Shown: positions 22,088-29,731, numbered from the stretch's first letter. The stretch: DNA of 33,906 nucleotides from JBIQLO01 sp044464175 (GCA_044464175.1 JBIQLO010000011.1:1-33906); one strand, 5' to 3'. Notes: generated from the sequence alone by a model not told the origin. A program made the numbers and translations.

Positions 22088-24004
22088 ATGCATCGCACTC
22101 GACTGGCATTCCTGGGCATCCTCGCCATCGGCGTTTTCGTCCTGCTGGTCGGCCTGCGCGATATCACCTCCAGCCATGAAGCGCGTGTCGCCCAGACCGC
22201 CCGCACCATGGCCGATTCCGGCTGGCCCTGGAACGCCACGCCCGTGGAAGTCCCCGCCACCCGCCTCCGCGACAATGAGGGGCTCATTCGCCTGGCCGCC
22301 GCCCACGGGGAGACGATCCGGGTCAATCCCTGGATGATCCCCGTGCTCGACGGGCGCATCCGCCTGCAAAAGCCCCCGCTCCCCTACTGGTGCGATGCCT
22401 TCCTCTTCCGCCTGATGGGCTCCAATGCCCTGGCCGCCCGGCTCATCCCCGCCCTGCTGGGGCTCCTGGCGACTTTCCTCCTGTATGACCTGACCCGGCT
22501 GCTCATGGGCCGCCGCCTCGCCTGGTTTGCCGCCCTCCTGTGGCTCTCCAGCTACTTCATCCCGGAGGAATACCGCAAGACGATGGCCGACCCGTACCTC
22601 GCCTTTTTCACGCTGGCCTGCCTGTGGGCGTGGGTGAAAGGCTCGCTGCCCTTCGGCCGCGGACCGTGGCCCCCGAAGAACCCCGGCCAGCGACCAACGG
22701 GCAACGGCCCACTCTTCTTTTTCTATCTCTTTCTTGCCCTGGGGCTCTTGGCCAAGGGACCACCCCTGCTGGCGCATCTGGCCATCGCTATCGGAGCCTT
22801 TCACCTCTGCTATCGCCGCCGCCCGCCCGGACGCTGGTGGGCGCATCTGGGCGGCGTGGCCCTGGTGCTGCTGGTCGCCCTGCCATGGGCCGCCTACGTC
22901 TACAATCACATCCCGCATGTGGTGGAGATGTGGCGATATGAATCCATCGGGGAACTGAGCGATAACACGGAAAATGCCCGCCCCTGGTGGTTCTATGGTC
23001 CCCAGCTCTTTCTGCTGGCTCTTCCCTGGCTGGGGTTGTGGATTCTGGGCCTGGTTGCCCCCTTCGTCGGATCGGCCGGGGCGCGCCGACGCCGCAAACT
23101 CCGCCCCTTCTTCCCCTTGTTCTGGTACGCCGGCACGATTCTCTTTTTCAGCTTCGTCAACCTGAAGAAAAACGCCTACCTCCTGCCCGCGATGCCCGCC
23201 CAGACGCTGCTCATGGCCCAGGGGGCGCTTCTCCTGGCGGTCTGGCTCAAGCGAAAACCCAAGGAACAACTTCCCCGAATTATCCTCGCCGCCCAGGCAT
23301 TCACCGGCGTCGGGTTTGCCCTCTGGCTTGGATGGGCGCTCCTGGCCGGCCCCTTCCGCCAGTCACTGCCGATCGCCCTGCTGCTGTTCCTCACCGCCCT
23401 GATCGCGGCCGGATACCCGTTATGGAAGGGGTTGACGATTGACCGTCGGCCGATGGCCGATTCCGAGGGCTCCGTTCGGCCTTCGGCCAACGGCCCACGG
23501 CCAGCGGCCTTCCCTCACTGGCTCGCCGCCCAGGCCGTCGCCTATGCCCTGCTCCTGTCCCTCTTTTTCAACTTCTACGACGCCCCCAAGGAGAATGCCC
23601 AATCGCCCCGCTCCTTTATCCAGGCCATCGCCCCGCGCCTGATGCGCCCCGGCTGTAGCCTGGCCCGGCTCCGGCTCGACCCGGCCGCCGCCTTCTATTT
23701 GCCCAGGGGATTGCCCCCTTTCGATCCGGCCGCCGCCTGCGTCCATGTGATTGTGGAACAATCCCACAAGGCCCGCACCCCCAGTCCCAGTGACTTCGAT
23801 TACCTGGGCCTGGATAACCGGGTAGTCCAGATCGAATCGCTGCAACTACCCCATCTCAGCCGATGGAGACTGTTTGCGCTGCGGATGCGGCCGGCGACTC
23901 AAGCGGTGGTGTCCCCGGTTCATGCTCCAGCCGCTGGGCGATCTCATACCCCAGCAGCCGGCTCTTCATCCACCGGATCGCCAGCAAATCCCGGAAGCTC
24001 TTGA
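22088..24004 (+). CDS. GT39-family (ArnT-like) polytopic membrane glycosyltransferase
   Basis: The 638-residue protein has an N-terminal transmembrane helix (LAFLGILAIGVFVLLVGL), then HEARVAQTARTMADSG near residues 30-45, matching the D-E-x-R loop of GT39/ArnT although His precedes the Glu here. LQKPPLPYW (93-101) is the family hallmark. About ten further hydrophobic helices follow. These enzymes transfer sugars from polyprenyl phosphate donors to lipid A, proteins or other acceptors on the periplasmic side. Two low-complexity segments, about 190-207 and 452-476, are encoded by in-frame heptad arrays. The last 49 or so residues are encoded antisense to the GT2 gene, a 149-bp convergent overlap, and lack family similarity; the original stop was probably lost. 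The neighbouring GT2, LpxB-N-like and DegT genes suggest a joint envelope-glycan task. Confidence 0.85.
   Translation: MHRTRLAFLGILAIGVFVLLVGLRDITSSHEARVAQTARTMADSGWPWNATPVEVPATRLRDNEGLIRLAAAHGETIRVNPWMIPVLDGRIRLQKPPLPYWCDAFLFRLMGSNALAARLIPALLGLLATFLLYDLTRLLMGRRLAWFAALLWLSSYFIPEEYRKTMADPYLAFFTLACLWAWVKGSLPFGRGPWPPKNPGQRPTGNGPLFFFYLFLALGLLAKGPPLLAHLAIAIGAFHLCYRRRPPGRWWAHLGGVALVLLVALPWAAYVYNHIPHVVEMWRYESIGELSDNTENARPWWFYGPQLFLLALPWLGLWILGLVAPFVGSAGARRRRKLRPFFPLFWYAGTILFFSFVNLKKNAYLLPAMPAQTLLMAQGALLLAVWLKRKPKEQLPRIILAAQAFTGVGFALWLGWALLAGPFRQSLPIALLLFLTALIAAGYPLWKGLTIDRRPMADSEGSVRPSANGPRPAAFPHWLAAQAVAYALLLSLFFNFYDAPKENAQSPRSFIQAIAPRLMRPGCSLARLRLDPAAAFYLPRGLPPFDPAAACVHVIVEQSHKARTPSPSDFDYLGLDNRVVQIESLQLPHLSRWRLFALRMRPATQAVVSPVHAPAAGRSHTPAAGSSSTGSPANPGSS
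22660..22720. repeat. Degenerate heptad array inside the GT39 gene, first copy
   Basis: Units such as TTCGGCC, GTGGCCC, CCAACGG and GCAACGG follow each other in 7-bp register. The left part (TTCGGCC, GCGGACC, GTGGCCC) is loosely complementary to the right part. The reading frame stays open across it. Confidence 0.6.
23441..23509. repeat. Heptad array with inverted symmetry inside the GT39 gene, second copy
   Basis: Five successive units on the right share CGGCC (TTCGGCC, TTCGGCC, AACGGCC, CACGGCC, AGCGGCC). The left arm 23441-23460 is complementary to 23483-23502 at about 17 of 20 positions. The array is translated in frame as a Pro/Arg/Ala-rich loop. Confidence 0.75.
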
Positions 24005-24650
24005 AGAGGCGGTTCCAGACGCCGTATTTGCTTTCGCCGTGCAGGCGCGGGTTGTTGGTCACGGGAATTTCCGCGACGGTGAAACCTTCCATCTTCAGCA
24101 GGGTCGGGATGAAGCGGTGCAGGCCGCGGTACAGCTTCAGTTTGTCGACGCATTCGCGCTTGAATGCGCGATAGGTACAGCCGGCGTCGGAAATATTTTC
24201 ATCGCTCAATTTATTGCGTACCCAGTTGGCGGTACGCGAGGAGATCACCCGGATGAAATCATCGCCCTGCCCGCGCGTGGCGACGCGCGTGCCGCAGACG
24301 CAGTCCCACCCCTCGGCCAGCTTCTCCAGAAACGCCGGAATGTCGGCCGGATCGTTCTGCAGATCGGCGTCCATCGTCATCACGTAGCGTCCCCGCGCCG
24401 CCCGCAATCCCGCATCCGAAGCGGCCGTCTCGCCGCAGTTGAATTTGAACTTCAACCCCCGCACGCGCGGGTCGGCCGCCACCAGCTTTTGAATCTCTCC
24501 CCAAGATCCATCCGTGCTGCCGTCATCCACCATGATGATCTCCACGTCGATGCCGCGCGGATCGACCACTTTTGCAATGGCAGCATGAAGCAGCGGAACG
24601 TTCTGACGCTCGTTATAGACCGGAATGCAGATGCTGAGAATCGGATTCAT
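23856..24650 (-). CDS. GT2-family glycosyltransferase (polyprenyl-phosphate sugar transferase-like)
   Basis: The 264-residue protein is a GT-A fold transferase of the DPM1/ArnC type. SICIPVYNER (6-15) opens the fold, VDDGSTDGS (41-49) binds nucleotide, DADLQND (94-100) is the DxD-type metal motif, and RTANWVRNKLSDENISDAGCTYRAF-like sequence near 139-163 matches the acceptor region. ArnC has two C-terminal transmembrane helices; none is obvious here, so it resembles soluble or peripherally bound dolichol-phosphate mannose synthases. The likely product is a polyprenyl-phosphate-linked sugar that the convergent GT39 protein could use. It is the last gene of the DegT-LpxB_N-GT2 unit. The 3' end overlaps the GT39 reading frame by 149 bp; the tail GTPPLESPAASAAQTVSIG is low in complexity. 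Confidence 0.93.
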   Translation of the reverse strand: MNPILSICIPVYNERQNVPLLHAAIAKVVDPRGIDVEIIMVDDGSTDGSWGEIQKLVAADPRVRGLKFKFNCGETAASDAGLRAARGRYVMTMDADLQNDPADIPAFLEKLAEGWDCVCGTRVATRGQGDDFIRVISSRTANWVRNKLSDENISDAGCTYRAFKRECVDKLKLYRGLHRFIPTLLKMEGFTVAEIPVTNNPRLHGESKYGVWNRLFKSFRDLLAIRWMKSRLLGYEIAQRLEHEPGTPPLESPAASAAQTVSIG

Positions 24651-24695
24651 ATAAGTAGATGATTTTCTTGCGTTGGGCGCGCTTCCATGGACCGG

Positions 24696-25091
24696 TTATT
24701 TTTTCGGCAGCGGAACAACTTCAAACCCCGCGGCCGCATCCGCCTTCTTTTTTCGCTGCACGAGCATGATGTTGCGCACGTAGGGAATGATGTTGAAAAG
24801 GTATCCGAGGATGCCCACGGAGTCCTGTTGACGCAAAAAGTAGGCCAGGCAAAGGAGGGTCCCGATGAGGCTTTGCCACCAGAAGATGGGGGGGATGCGG
24901 CTTTCCTTGTGCCGCTCGGAATAAAGCCATTGCACGATGAATCGGGAGCCGAAGACGGCAATCCCGCTGTACCCGATGATCTTCCACAACAGGTAGTTAT
25001 GCTGGAACGGCATGAAGCCCCCCGGGTCAACCGGAAGGGTCGTGGCCGTGGCAAGAACGACGGCCGTATACATCATCAGTAATTCGCCCAT
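24696..25091 (-). CDS. LpxB N-terminal-domain-like (LAB_N) small membrane protein
   Basis: The 131-residue protein matches the stand-alone lipid-A-disaccharide-synthase N-terminal domain family. It has three to four hydrophobic helices with the signatures WKIIGYSGIAVFGSRFIVQW (about 37-56), SERHKES (59-65), PPIFWWQSLIGTLLCLAYFL and QDSVGILGYLFNIIPYVRN. Members are related to membrane proteins found with ArnC/ArnT-like enzymes and with lipid A genes; the reaction is unassigned. ATG 25091 was chosen; the frame is open 22 codons further upstream, but that part falls in the intergenic repeat and lacks similarity. It lies between the DegT aminotransferase and GT2 genes, 45 bp before the GT2 start. 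The context suggests handling of a lipid-linked sugar at the membrane. Confidence 0.85.
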   Translation of the reverse strand: MGELLMMYTAVVLATATTLPVDPGGFMPFQHNYLLWKIIGYSGIAVFGSRFIVQWLYSERHKESRIPPIFWWQSLIGTLLCLAYFLRQQDSVGILGYLFNIIPYVRNIMLVQRKKKADAAAGFEVVPLPKK

Positions 25092-25117
25092 AGGTAGTTG
25101 TCCGGGCTTGTTGGCTG

Positions 25118-25163
25118 TAGTCCGTGGGTGTTTTCTGCCAAAGGGATAACGGGCCACGGATTA
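25118..25163. repeat. Short inverted repeat at the 3' end of the DegT gene
   Basis: TAGTCCGTGG (25118-25127) is complementary to CCACGGATTA (25154-25163) at nine of ten positions, in sequence with 7-bp spacing of related units. The right arm contains the DegT stop codon (25161-25163, minus strand). Confidence 0.55.
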
Positions 25164-26267
25164 CGCAAAAAACTCCTTGATCGCCCCCGCCACGGCCTTC
25201 ACCTGTTCCTCCCTCAGCGCCGGGAACATCGGCAGGCTCAAAATGCGCTGGGTGTAGTCCTCCGTCCTGGCCAGTGTCGGCTGCGTCCCGAACCGCTCCA
25301 GGATGGCCGGCTGCTGGTGGTTGGGCACCGGATAATGTACCCCCGTCTCGATGCCTTGCGCTTTCAGGTGCCGCCCCAGCGACTCGCGCGTGTCATGGTC
25401 CTTCAGTCGGATGACGAACATGTGATATACGCTGCGGGTCTGTCCCTCCTGATCCGCCGGGGGCAGCGTCACCTGGCTCACATCCGCCAGCTCCCGACGA
25501 TACCAGGCGGCCGCCTGCCGCCGCCCGTCGTTCAGCTGATCCAGCACCTTCAGCTGCTCCCGCCCCACCGCCGCCTGAATTTCGTTGAAGCGCAGGTTGT
25601 ACCCCACCTTCTCGTGCAGGTACTTGTCCTTGCGCCCATGGTTCCGCAGCATCGTCACCTTCCGCGCGATTTCCGGGTCATGCGTGGCGATCGCTCCTCC
25701 GTCCCCATACACCGTCAGGTTCTTTGACGGATAAAAGCTGAACGCCGCATGCTCCGTCAGCCCTCCCAGACGTTGCCCCTTCCACTGCGCCCCGTGCGAC
25801 TGAGCACAATCCTCGATCACCCACAAGCCATGATCGGTCGCCAGCTTCCGGATCTTGTCCATCGCGGCCGGACGTCCGTACAGATGCACGGGCAGAATCC
25901 CCACCGTCCGGGATGTAATCCGACGCGCCGCGTCGGCCGGGTCGATGGTATAGGTGTCATCAATATCACAGAACACCGGCCTGGCGCCCACGTGGATCAT
26001 CGGCTCGATGCTGGGAAACGCCGTCAGCGACGGCACCAGCACCTCATCCCCTTCCTTGAGCCCCTGGGCGATGTGCAGCAGATGCACCGCCGCGGTCCAG
26101 GAGGAGCTCAGCACCACGTGCGGCACGCCGAAATACGCCGCCAGTTCCGCCTCAAACGCCTTGCTCTCGGGTCCCAGAATGTAGTTGCCCCCCTTCACCA
26201 CCTCCAGAATCCGCCGATCAATCGTCTCGCTCTGATACACCCGCGACAACGGAATTTTTTCCGCCAT
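25161..26267 (-). CDS. DegT/DnrJ/EryC1/StrS (ArnB-like) sugar aminotransferase
   Basis: The 368-residue protein is a PLP-dependent aminotransferase of nucleotide-sugar type. GNYILGPESKAFE (27-39) is the family N-terminal signature. PLP contacts include VLSSSWTAAVHL (52-63), the Asp of IEDCAQSHGA (151-160) and the Schiff-base Lys182 in FYPSKNLTVYGDGG. The C-terminal GVHYPVPNHQQP motif is typical. The family installs amino groups on 3- or 4-keto sugars; ArnB makes UDP-4-amino-4-deoxy-arabinose. The sugar here is unknown, and no companion dehydratase or oxidase is in the window. It is the first gene of the unit that continues with the LpxB-N-like and GT2 genes, and it is divergent from rpiA. GGAG lies eleven bases upstream of the ATG. 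Confidence 0.93.
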   Translation of the reverse strand: MAEKIPLSRVYQSETIDRRILEVVKGGNYILGPESKAFEAELAAYFGVPHVVLSSSWTAAVHLLHIAQGLKEGDEVLVPSLTAFPSIEPMIHVGARPVFCDIDDTYTIDPADAARRITSRTVGILPVHLYGRPAAMDKIRKLATDHGLWVIEDCAQSHGAQWKGQRLGGLTEHAAFSFYPSKNLTVYGDGGAIATHDPEIARKVTMLRNHGRKDKYLHEKVGYNLRFNEIQAAVGREQLKVLDQLNDGRRQAAAWYRRELADVSQVTLPPADQEGQTRSVYHMFVIRLKDHDTRESLGRHLKAQGIETGVHYPVPNHQQPAILERFGTQPTLARTEDYTQRILSLPMFPALREEQVKAVAGAIKEFFA

Positions 26268-26340
26268 GATTCAATGACTCCGAATGAAAAGACCCCGCCA
26301 TTGTTGCAACGTTCCGCAAATGTGCAATATCATCCCATCC

Positions 26341-27021
26341 ATGAACCCCAAACAGCGGGCTGCCCTGGCCGCCCTCGATCTAATCCATAGCGGCATGGTC
26401 GTCGGCCTGGGCACCGGCTCCACCACCGACTTCTTCCTCCAGGCGCTGGGCCAGTCCATCCAGGCCGGAACCCTTCGCAACATCCGCGGCGTCCCCACTT
26501 CCCTCCGCTCCCAGCAGCGTGCCATGGAACTCAACATCCCGCTGGTCGAACTGGCCGATGCCCCCCCTCCGGACATCACCGTGGACGGCGCCGATGAGGT
26601 GAGCGACGACCTTCAGCTGATCAAGGGTCTGGGCGGCGCGCTGCTGCGGGAAAAGATCGTCGCCCAGAATTCCCGCCGCCTGGTCATCATCGCCGATGCC
26701 TCCAAGCGGGTCGCCCGCCTGGGCACCCACGCGCCGCTGCCGGTGGAAGTAGCCCTGTTCGCCCATCGCGCCCAGGAGCCGTTCCTGCGCAAGCTCGGAT
26801 GTGAGCCGGTTCTCCGCCTTACCGGCTCCGGCGCTCCCTTCCAGACCGACAACGGCAACTGCATCTACGACTGCCGATTCCCCAATGGCATCGATCGACC
26901 TCACGATCTGCAGCAGGCCCTGCGCCAGCGCGCGGGCGTCGTCGAAACCGGCCTCTTTCTGGATCTGGCGGCCGATGCCCTCATCGCCGACACTGACCAG
27001 GTGATCCACCTCAGTCGGTGA
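26341..27021 (+). CDS. rpiA: Ribose-5-phosphate isomerase A
   Basis: RpiA interconverts ribose 5-phosphate and ribulose 5-phosphate in the pentose phosphate pathway. The 226-residue protein has the normal length. It shows GLGTGSTTDFFL (22-33) for phosphate binding, VPTS (51-54), VDGADEV (81-87) and KGLGGALLREK (95-105), which holds the catalytic Glu and Lys region. LVIIADASK lies near 113. The start is ATG 26341; 19 more codons are open upstream but precede the conserved N-terminus, and no strong ribosome site is seen. It is divergent from the aminotransferase. Its last 11 bp overlap the convergent flbD gene. It looks like a single housekeeping gene unrelated to its neighbours. Confidence 0.95.
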   Translation: MNPKQRAALAALDLIHSGMVVGLGTGSTTDFFLQALGQSIQAGTLRNIRGVPTSLRSQQRAMELNIPLVELADAPPPDITVDGADEVSDDLQLIKGLGGALLREKIVAQNSRRLVIIADASKRVARLGTHAPLPVEVALFAHRAQEPFLRKLGCEPVLRLTGSGAPFQTDNGNCIYDCRFPNGIDRPHDLQQALRQRAGVVETGLFLDLAADALIADTDQVIHLSR

Positions 27022-27205
27022 TCGGCCGGCGAATCACCCGCGCATACTCGATCGACCGCCGCATCACCTCCTGCAGCGTCTCCTTCACCATCATCTTGTC
27101 GCCGCTGTCGCAGCAGATGACCGTGTCCGGCGTCGATTCGATGTAGCGGATCTTCTCGGCGTTGACGACAAACGTCTCGCCATTCAGGCGGGTCAAGGCA
27201 ATCAT
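27011..27205 (-). CDS. flbD: FlbD/SwrD-family flagellar protein
   Basis: This 64-residue protein matches the small FlbD family found between hook and motor genes in many flagellar operons. It begins MIALTRLNGETFVVNAEKI and continues RYIESTPDTVICC, then KMMVKETLQEVM. In Bacillus the homologue SwrD raises flagellar motor torque through stator function; the role here is assumed to be similar. GGAGG lies four bases before the ATG, a strong ribosome site. It is downstream of flgE, separated by 159 bp that hold a palindromic heptad repeat and a hairpin. The motA/motB genes that usually follow are absent; rpiA lies there convergently. Confidence 0.9.
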   Translation of the reverse strand: MIALTRLNGETFVVNAEKIRYIESTPDTVICCDSGDKMMVKETLQEVMRRSIEYARVIRRPITD

Positions 27206-27224
27206 GGATCCTCCATTCCTGGCC

Positions 27225-27295
27225 CGTTGGCCGGTGCCCCATGGCCGTTGACCGCCGACCCACTCCGGTCAACGGCCAACGGCTAACGGCCAACG
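27225..27295. repeat. Heptad-based long inverted repeat between flgE and flbD
   Basis: The left arm 27225-27253 and right arm 27267-27295 (29 bases each) are complementary at 24 of 29 positions around a 13-base loop. The right arm is made of GGTCAAC, GGCCAAC, GGCTAAC, GGCCAAC units; the left arm is the same in reverse. As RNA it would form a long hairpin. Confidence 0.88.
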
Positions 27296-27309
27296 CCATC
27301 GTTTAACGC

Positions 27310-27343
27310 CCCCGCGACAGCAGAAAAAACACCTGCCGCGAGG
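27310..27343. other. 11-bp stem hairpin just downstream of flgE
   Basis: 27310-27320 pairs with 27333-27343 over eleven positions, with the A/C position at 27314 and a C/A position at 27341 pairing only as G-U in the minus-strand RNA. The loop is 12 bases. No U-tract follows on the minus strand, so it is not a standard terminator. It may stabilise or separate the flgE message. Confidence 0.5.
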
Positions 27344-27364
27344 GCTGAGATTCGTGTCCCCCGT

Positions 27365-29080
27365 TTAGCGCTGCGAATTCAGCAGCTCCGTCATCAGTTG
27401 ATCGCTCGTCGTGATCACCCGGCTGGCGGCCGAAAATCCCGTCGAGGAGATGATCATGTTGATGAACTCCTTGGAGATGTCCACGTTGCTCATCTCCAGC
27501 GATCCCGAACGCACCGCTCCGGCTCCCTGCGTCTGCGGCGCCGAGATGATCGGCAGGCCGCTGTTGGCGCTGGCTTCATACAGGTTGCCCCCGGTGTCGT
27601 TGAGCCCCATGTTGTTGGTGAAGGTCGCCACCGCCACCTGCCCCAGCGTTTGAGTCATGCCGTTGGAGAACGAGCCCACCACCCGCCCGTCGGCCCCGAT
27701 GGAAAACGAGTTGAGCGTCCCGATCGGCGAGCCATCCTGCGCCGTCATCGTCAGGTTCGACTGCCCGCTGGTCAGCGACGTCATCGAACCAAAGTCCATC
27801 TTCAGCACCAGCGGCGTCCCCGAGCCGGTGTTGTCCCGGTCGATCGAAATTGTCGTCCCCGTGCTGTCCACCAGGCGGCCCTGCGTGTCAAAGCTCAGCG
27901 TCCCGTTGCCCACGTTCAGCGTCACGTCCGTGTCGTCGGCCGACTGGGCGTAAAACCGCCAGGTGTTCCCCGCCGATGTCTTGCTCTCCAGCACCGCCGT
28001 CACGTTCACCGACAGCGGCGTTCCCAGCGAGTCATACACCACCACGCTCGTGCTGACGCTCTCGCCGCTCGGGTCGCTGACATTGCCCAGGCTGTCGGTC
28101 CCGTCGGCAAAGGTCAGCGGCGCGCTACCAGACTGATTCGTGAACGAGCTGCCCGACAACTCCAGCGCATTTTCCGTCCCCGTGTTCCCCGTGATCGTCA
28201 GCATGACCCCGCCTCCCGAGGGATCCGCCGTCACCCCCGGCACCGGCCCGCCCGGCGCGGAGGGAACCGTCGTGTCGATCCCCAGCGCCTGCTCGAAGAA
28301 CGATCCCAGGTCCCCCAGCGTGCTGGTCGCCGTCACCGTATAGGTTGCGGTGTCCAGGGTGCGTCCCCCCTTCTGCCCCTCCAGTGTCAGGACATCGCCC
28401 ACGTTGTACAGCGCCGCCCCGCCGGCCGTTCCCGAGAGTTCGCTCATCGGCACCGTCCCATCCAGCGCCCCCGCCCATGTCGATCCCCCCTTGAGAAACA
28501 TCGCCCCACTGTTGAGGATGCTCGAACCGGTCGCCACCGCGCCGTTGGCGTTAAGGTTGCCCTGGAAGGTGACGTTCTGGGTCGCCTTGGCGTTGGTCAA
28601 CGTCCCCAGCGGCACCGTGATGTTCTGAAGCTGTCCCGGAATGATTTTTCCGTTCTTGTCCGCCCCGAATCCCTGGACATACTGCCCGCCGGTCGTCACC
28701 AGGTCATGCGCATCGTTCAGAGTGAAGGACCCGTCCCGCGTAAACTGTTGCCCGCTCCCCTGCACCACGAAAAACCCATCCCCATCGATGGCCAGATCCG
28801 TCGGCTTGCCCGTCGGCTGCAGCGTTCCGGGCGTAAAATCCTTTTCAATGGACGCCACCGTCGCCCCCAGGCCCTGCTGGCTGGGGTTTGTCCCGCCGCT
28901 CGTCCCCGTCGGCGAGCTCCCCGCCGATTCCGTCACGTAAAACTGCGGCTTGAACAGGGCCCGGCTGCTCTTGAAGGCCACCGTGTTCACGTTGGAGATG
29001 TTGTTGCCCACCACGCCCAACCGCGTCTGGTTAACATCCAGCCCCGACAATCCCGTGTATAGCGCGTTGGTCAATCCCAT
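27365..29080 (-). CDS. flgE: Flagellar hook protein FlgE
   Basis: The 571-residue protein builds the flagellar hook. The N-terminal rod/hook domain is MGLTNALYTGLSGLDVNQ... with VVGNNISNVNTVAFK near 23-37. FTPGTLQPTGKPTDLAIDGDG-like sequence near 86-106 and FTRDGSF (113-119) are classic FlgE/FlgF/FlgG signatures. A long variable D2-type region spans about 150-440. The C-terminal helix contains NVDISKEFINMIISSTGFSAASRVI and ends in LMTELLNSQR, the coiled-coil zipper that mates with the N-terminus. GGAG lies eight bases before ATG. The order flgD-flgE-flbD is conserved. It implies a functional flagellum or swarmer stage, although the remaining flagellar genes are not in this window. Confidence 0.96.
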   Translation of the reverse strand: MGLTNALYTGLSGLDVNQTRLGVVGNNISNVNTVAFKSSRALFKPQFYVTESAGSSPTGTSGGTNPSQQGLGATVASIEKDFTPGTLQPTGKPTDLAIDGDGFFVVQGSGQQFTRDGSFTLNDAHDLVTTGGQYVQGFGADKNGKIIPGQLQNITVPLGTLTNAKATQNVTFQGNLNANGAVATGSSILNSGAMFLKGGSTWAGALDGTVPMSELSGTAGGAALYNVGDVLTLEGQKGGRTLDTATYTVTATSTLGDLGSFFEQALGIDTTVPSAPGGPVPGVTADPSGGGVMLTITGNTGTENALELSGSSFTNQSGSAPLTFADGTDSLGNVSDPSGESVSTSVVVYDSLGTPLSVNVTAVLESKTSAGNTWRFYAQSADDTDVTLNVGNGTLSFDTQGRLVDSTGTTISIDRDNTGSGTPLVLKMDFGSMTSLTSGQSNLTMTAQDGSPIGTLNSFSIGADGRVVGSFSNGMTQTLGQVAVATFTNNMGLNDTGGNLYEASANSGLPIISAPQTQGAGAVRSGSLEMSNVDISKEFINMIISSTGFSAASRVITTSDQLMTELLNSQR

Positions 29081-29143
29081 GAGTTATCTCCATCGTACGA
29101 GGCCCCCGCCGCGTCATTGACGCCTTCCTATCGCCACCGCCGG

Positions 29144-29581
29144 CTAATTCCCCGTCCCCGCCGCCGCGGTCGGTCCCGGACTGATCGCCGTTACCCGTCC
29201 CAGTTGCAGGCTCTTGCCGCTGTCCAGTTCCAGCATCACCTGGTTGCTCTCCACGCGCACGCTGGTGACAAGCCCGCTGATCGTCTCGTTCTGGTCATCC
29301 ATCCCCTGCACGCTCTTGCCGATCAGGTTTCCCGCCGAACTGATGCTGTTTTGCAGCACCATCGTCTGCAGTGACGTCTGGAGCGTGGTCGCCGACTGAA
29401 GCTGCCCGATCTGGCTCATCTGGCTCAGCAGGTCCGCGCTGCTGGTCGGCTTGGTCGGATCCTGGTTCTGAAGCTCCGTGATCATCATGTTCAGAAAATC
29501 AGCCGGCTTCAGATTGAAGTTGTTGTTCTGAAGTTGCGTGCCGCCTGTCCCCCCCGAACCTGTCACAGATGAAGTCGTCAT
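29144..29581 (-). CDS. flgD: Flagellar hook-capping protein FlgD
   Basis: The 145-residue protein (ATG 29581) is a short FlgD. The N-terminal region carries LKPADFLNMMITELQNQDPTKP (about 24-45), the hallmark of the family, followed by SADLLSQMSQIGQLQSA and the helix LQTSLQTMVLQNSI. The later IGKSV...ISGLVTSVRVESNQVMLELDSGKSLQL is the start of the tudor-like domain. E. coli FlgD has 231 residues; this protein lacks the additional Fn3-like domain, as many short homologues do. FlgD forms the scaffold under which FlgE subunits assemble. An in-frame start 15 codons upstream exists but adds no conserved sequence. It is first in the flgD-flgE-flbD unit, 63 bp before flgE. Confidence 0.93.
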   Translation of the reverse strand: MTTSSVTGSGGTGGTQLQNNNFNLKPADFLNMMITELQNQDPTKPTSSADLLSQMSQIGQLQSATTLQTSLQTMVLQNSISSAGNLIGKSVQGMDDQNETISGLVTSVRVESNQVMLELDSGKSLQLGRVTAISPGPTAAAGTGN

Positions 29582-29731
29582 GCCCCTGATTTCGGCCGCC
29601 CTCCCCGCTGACGTCCAGTATTCCATTGCGGCAATTTAACCCCCCGCAACCCCTGCGCACCGCCGCGCCATTCCTGCGCCCAGTTCCAAGCCTGGAGCCC
29701 CGAAATCTAAGCCCGATTTCGATTTTTTTCC

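Noticed and set aside
27225..27295. CRISPR array interpretation of the 7-bp units
   Set aside because: Units are 7 bp with no spacers and there are no cas genes nearby.
27398..29062. 554-codon plus-strand frame opposite flgE
   Set aside because: It has extreme Arg/His/Pro composition. The minus strand is an unmistakable FlgE.
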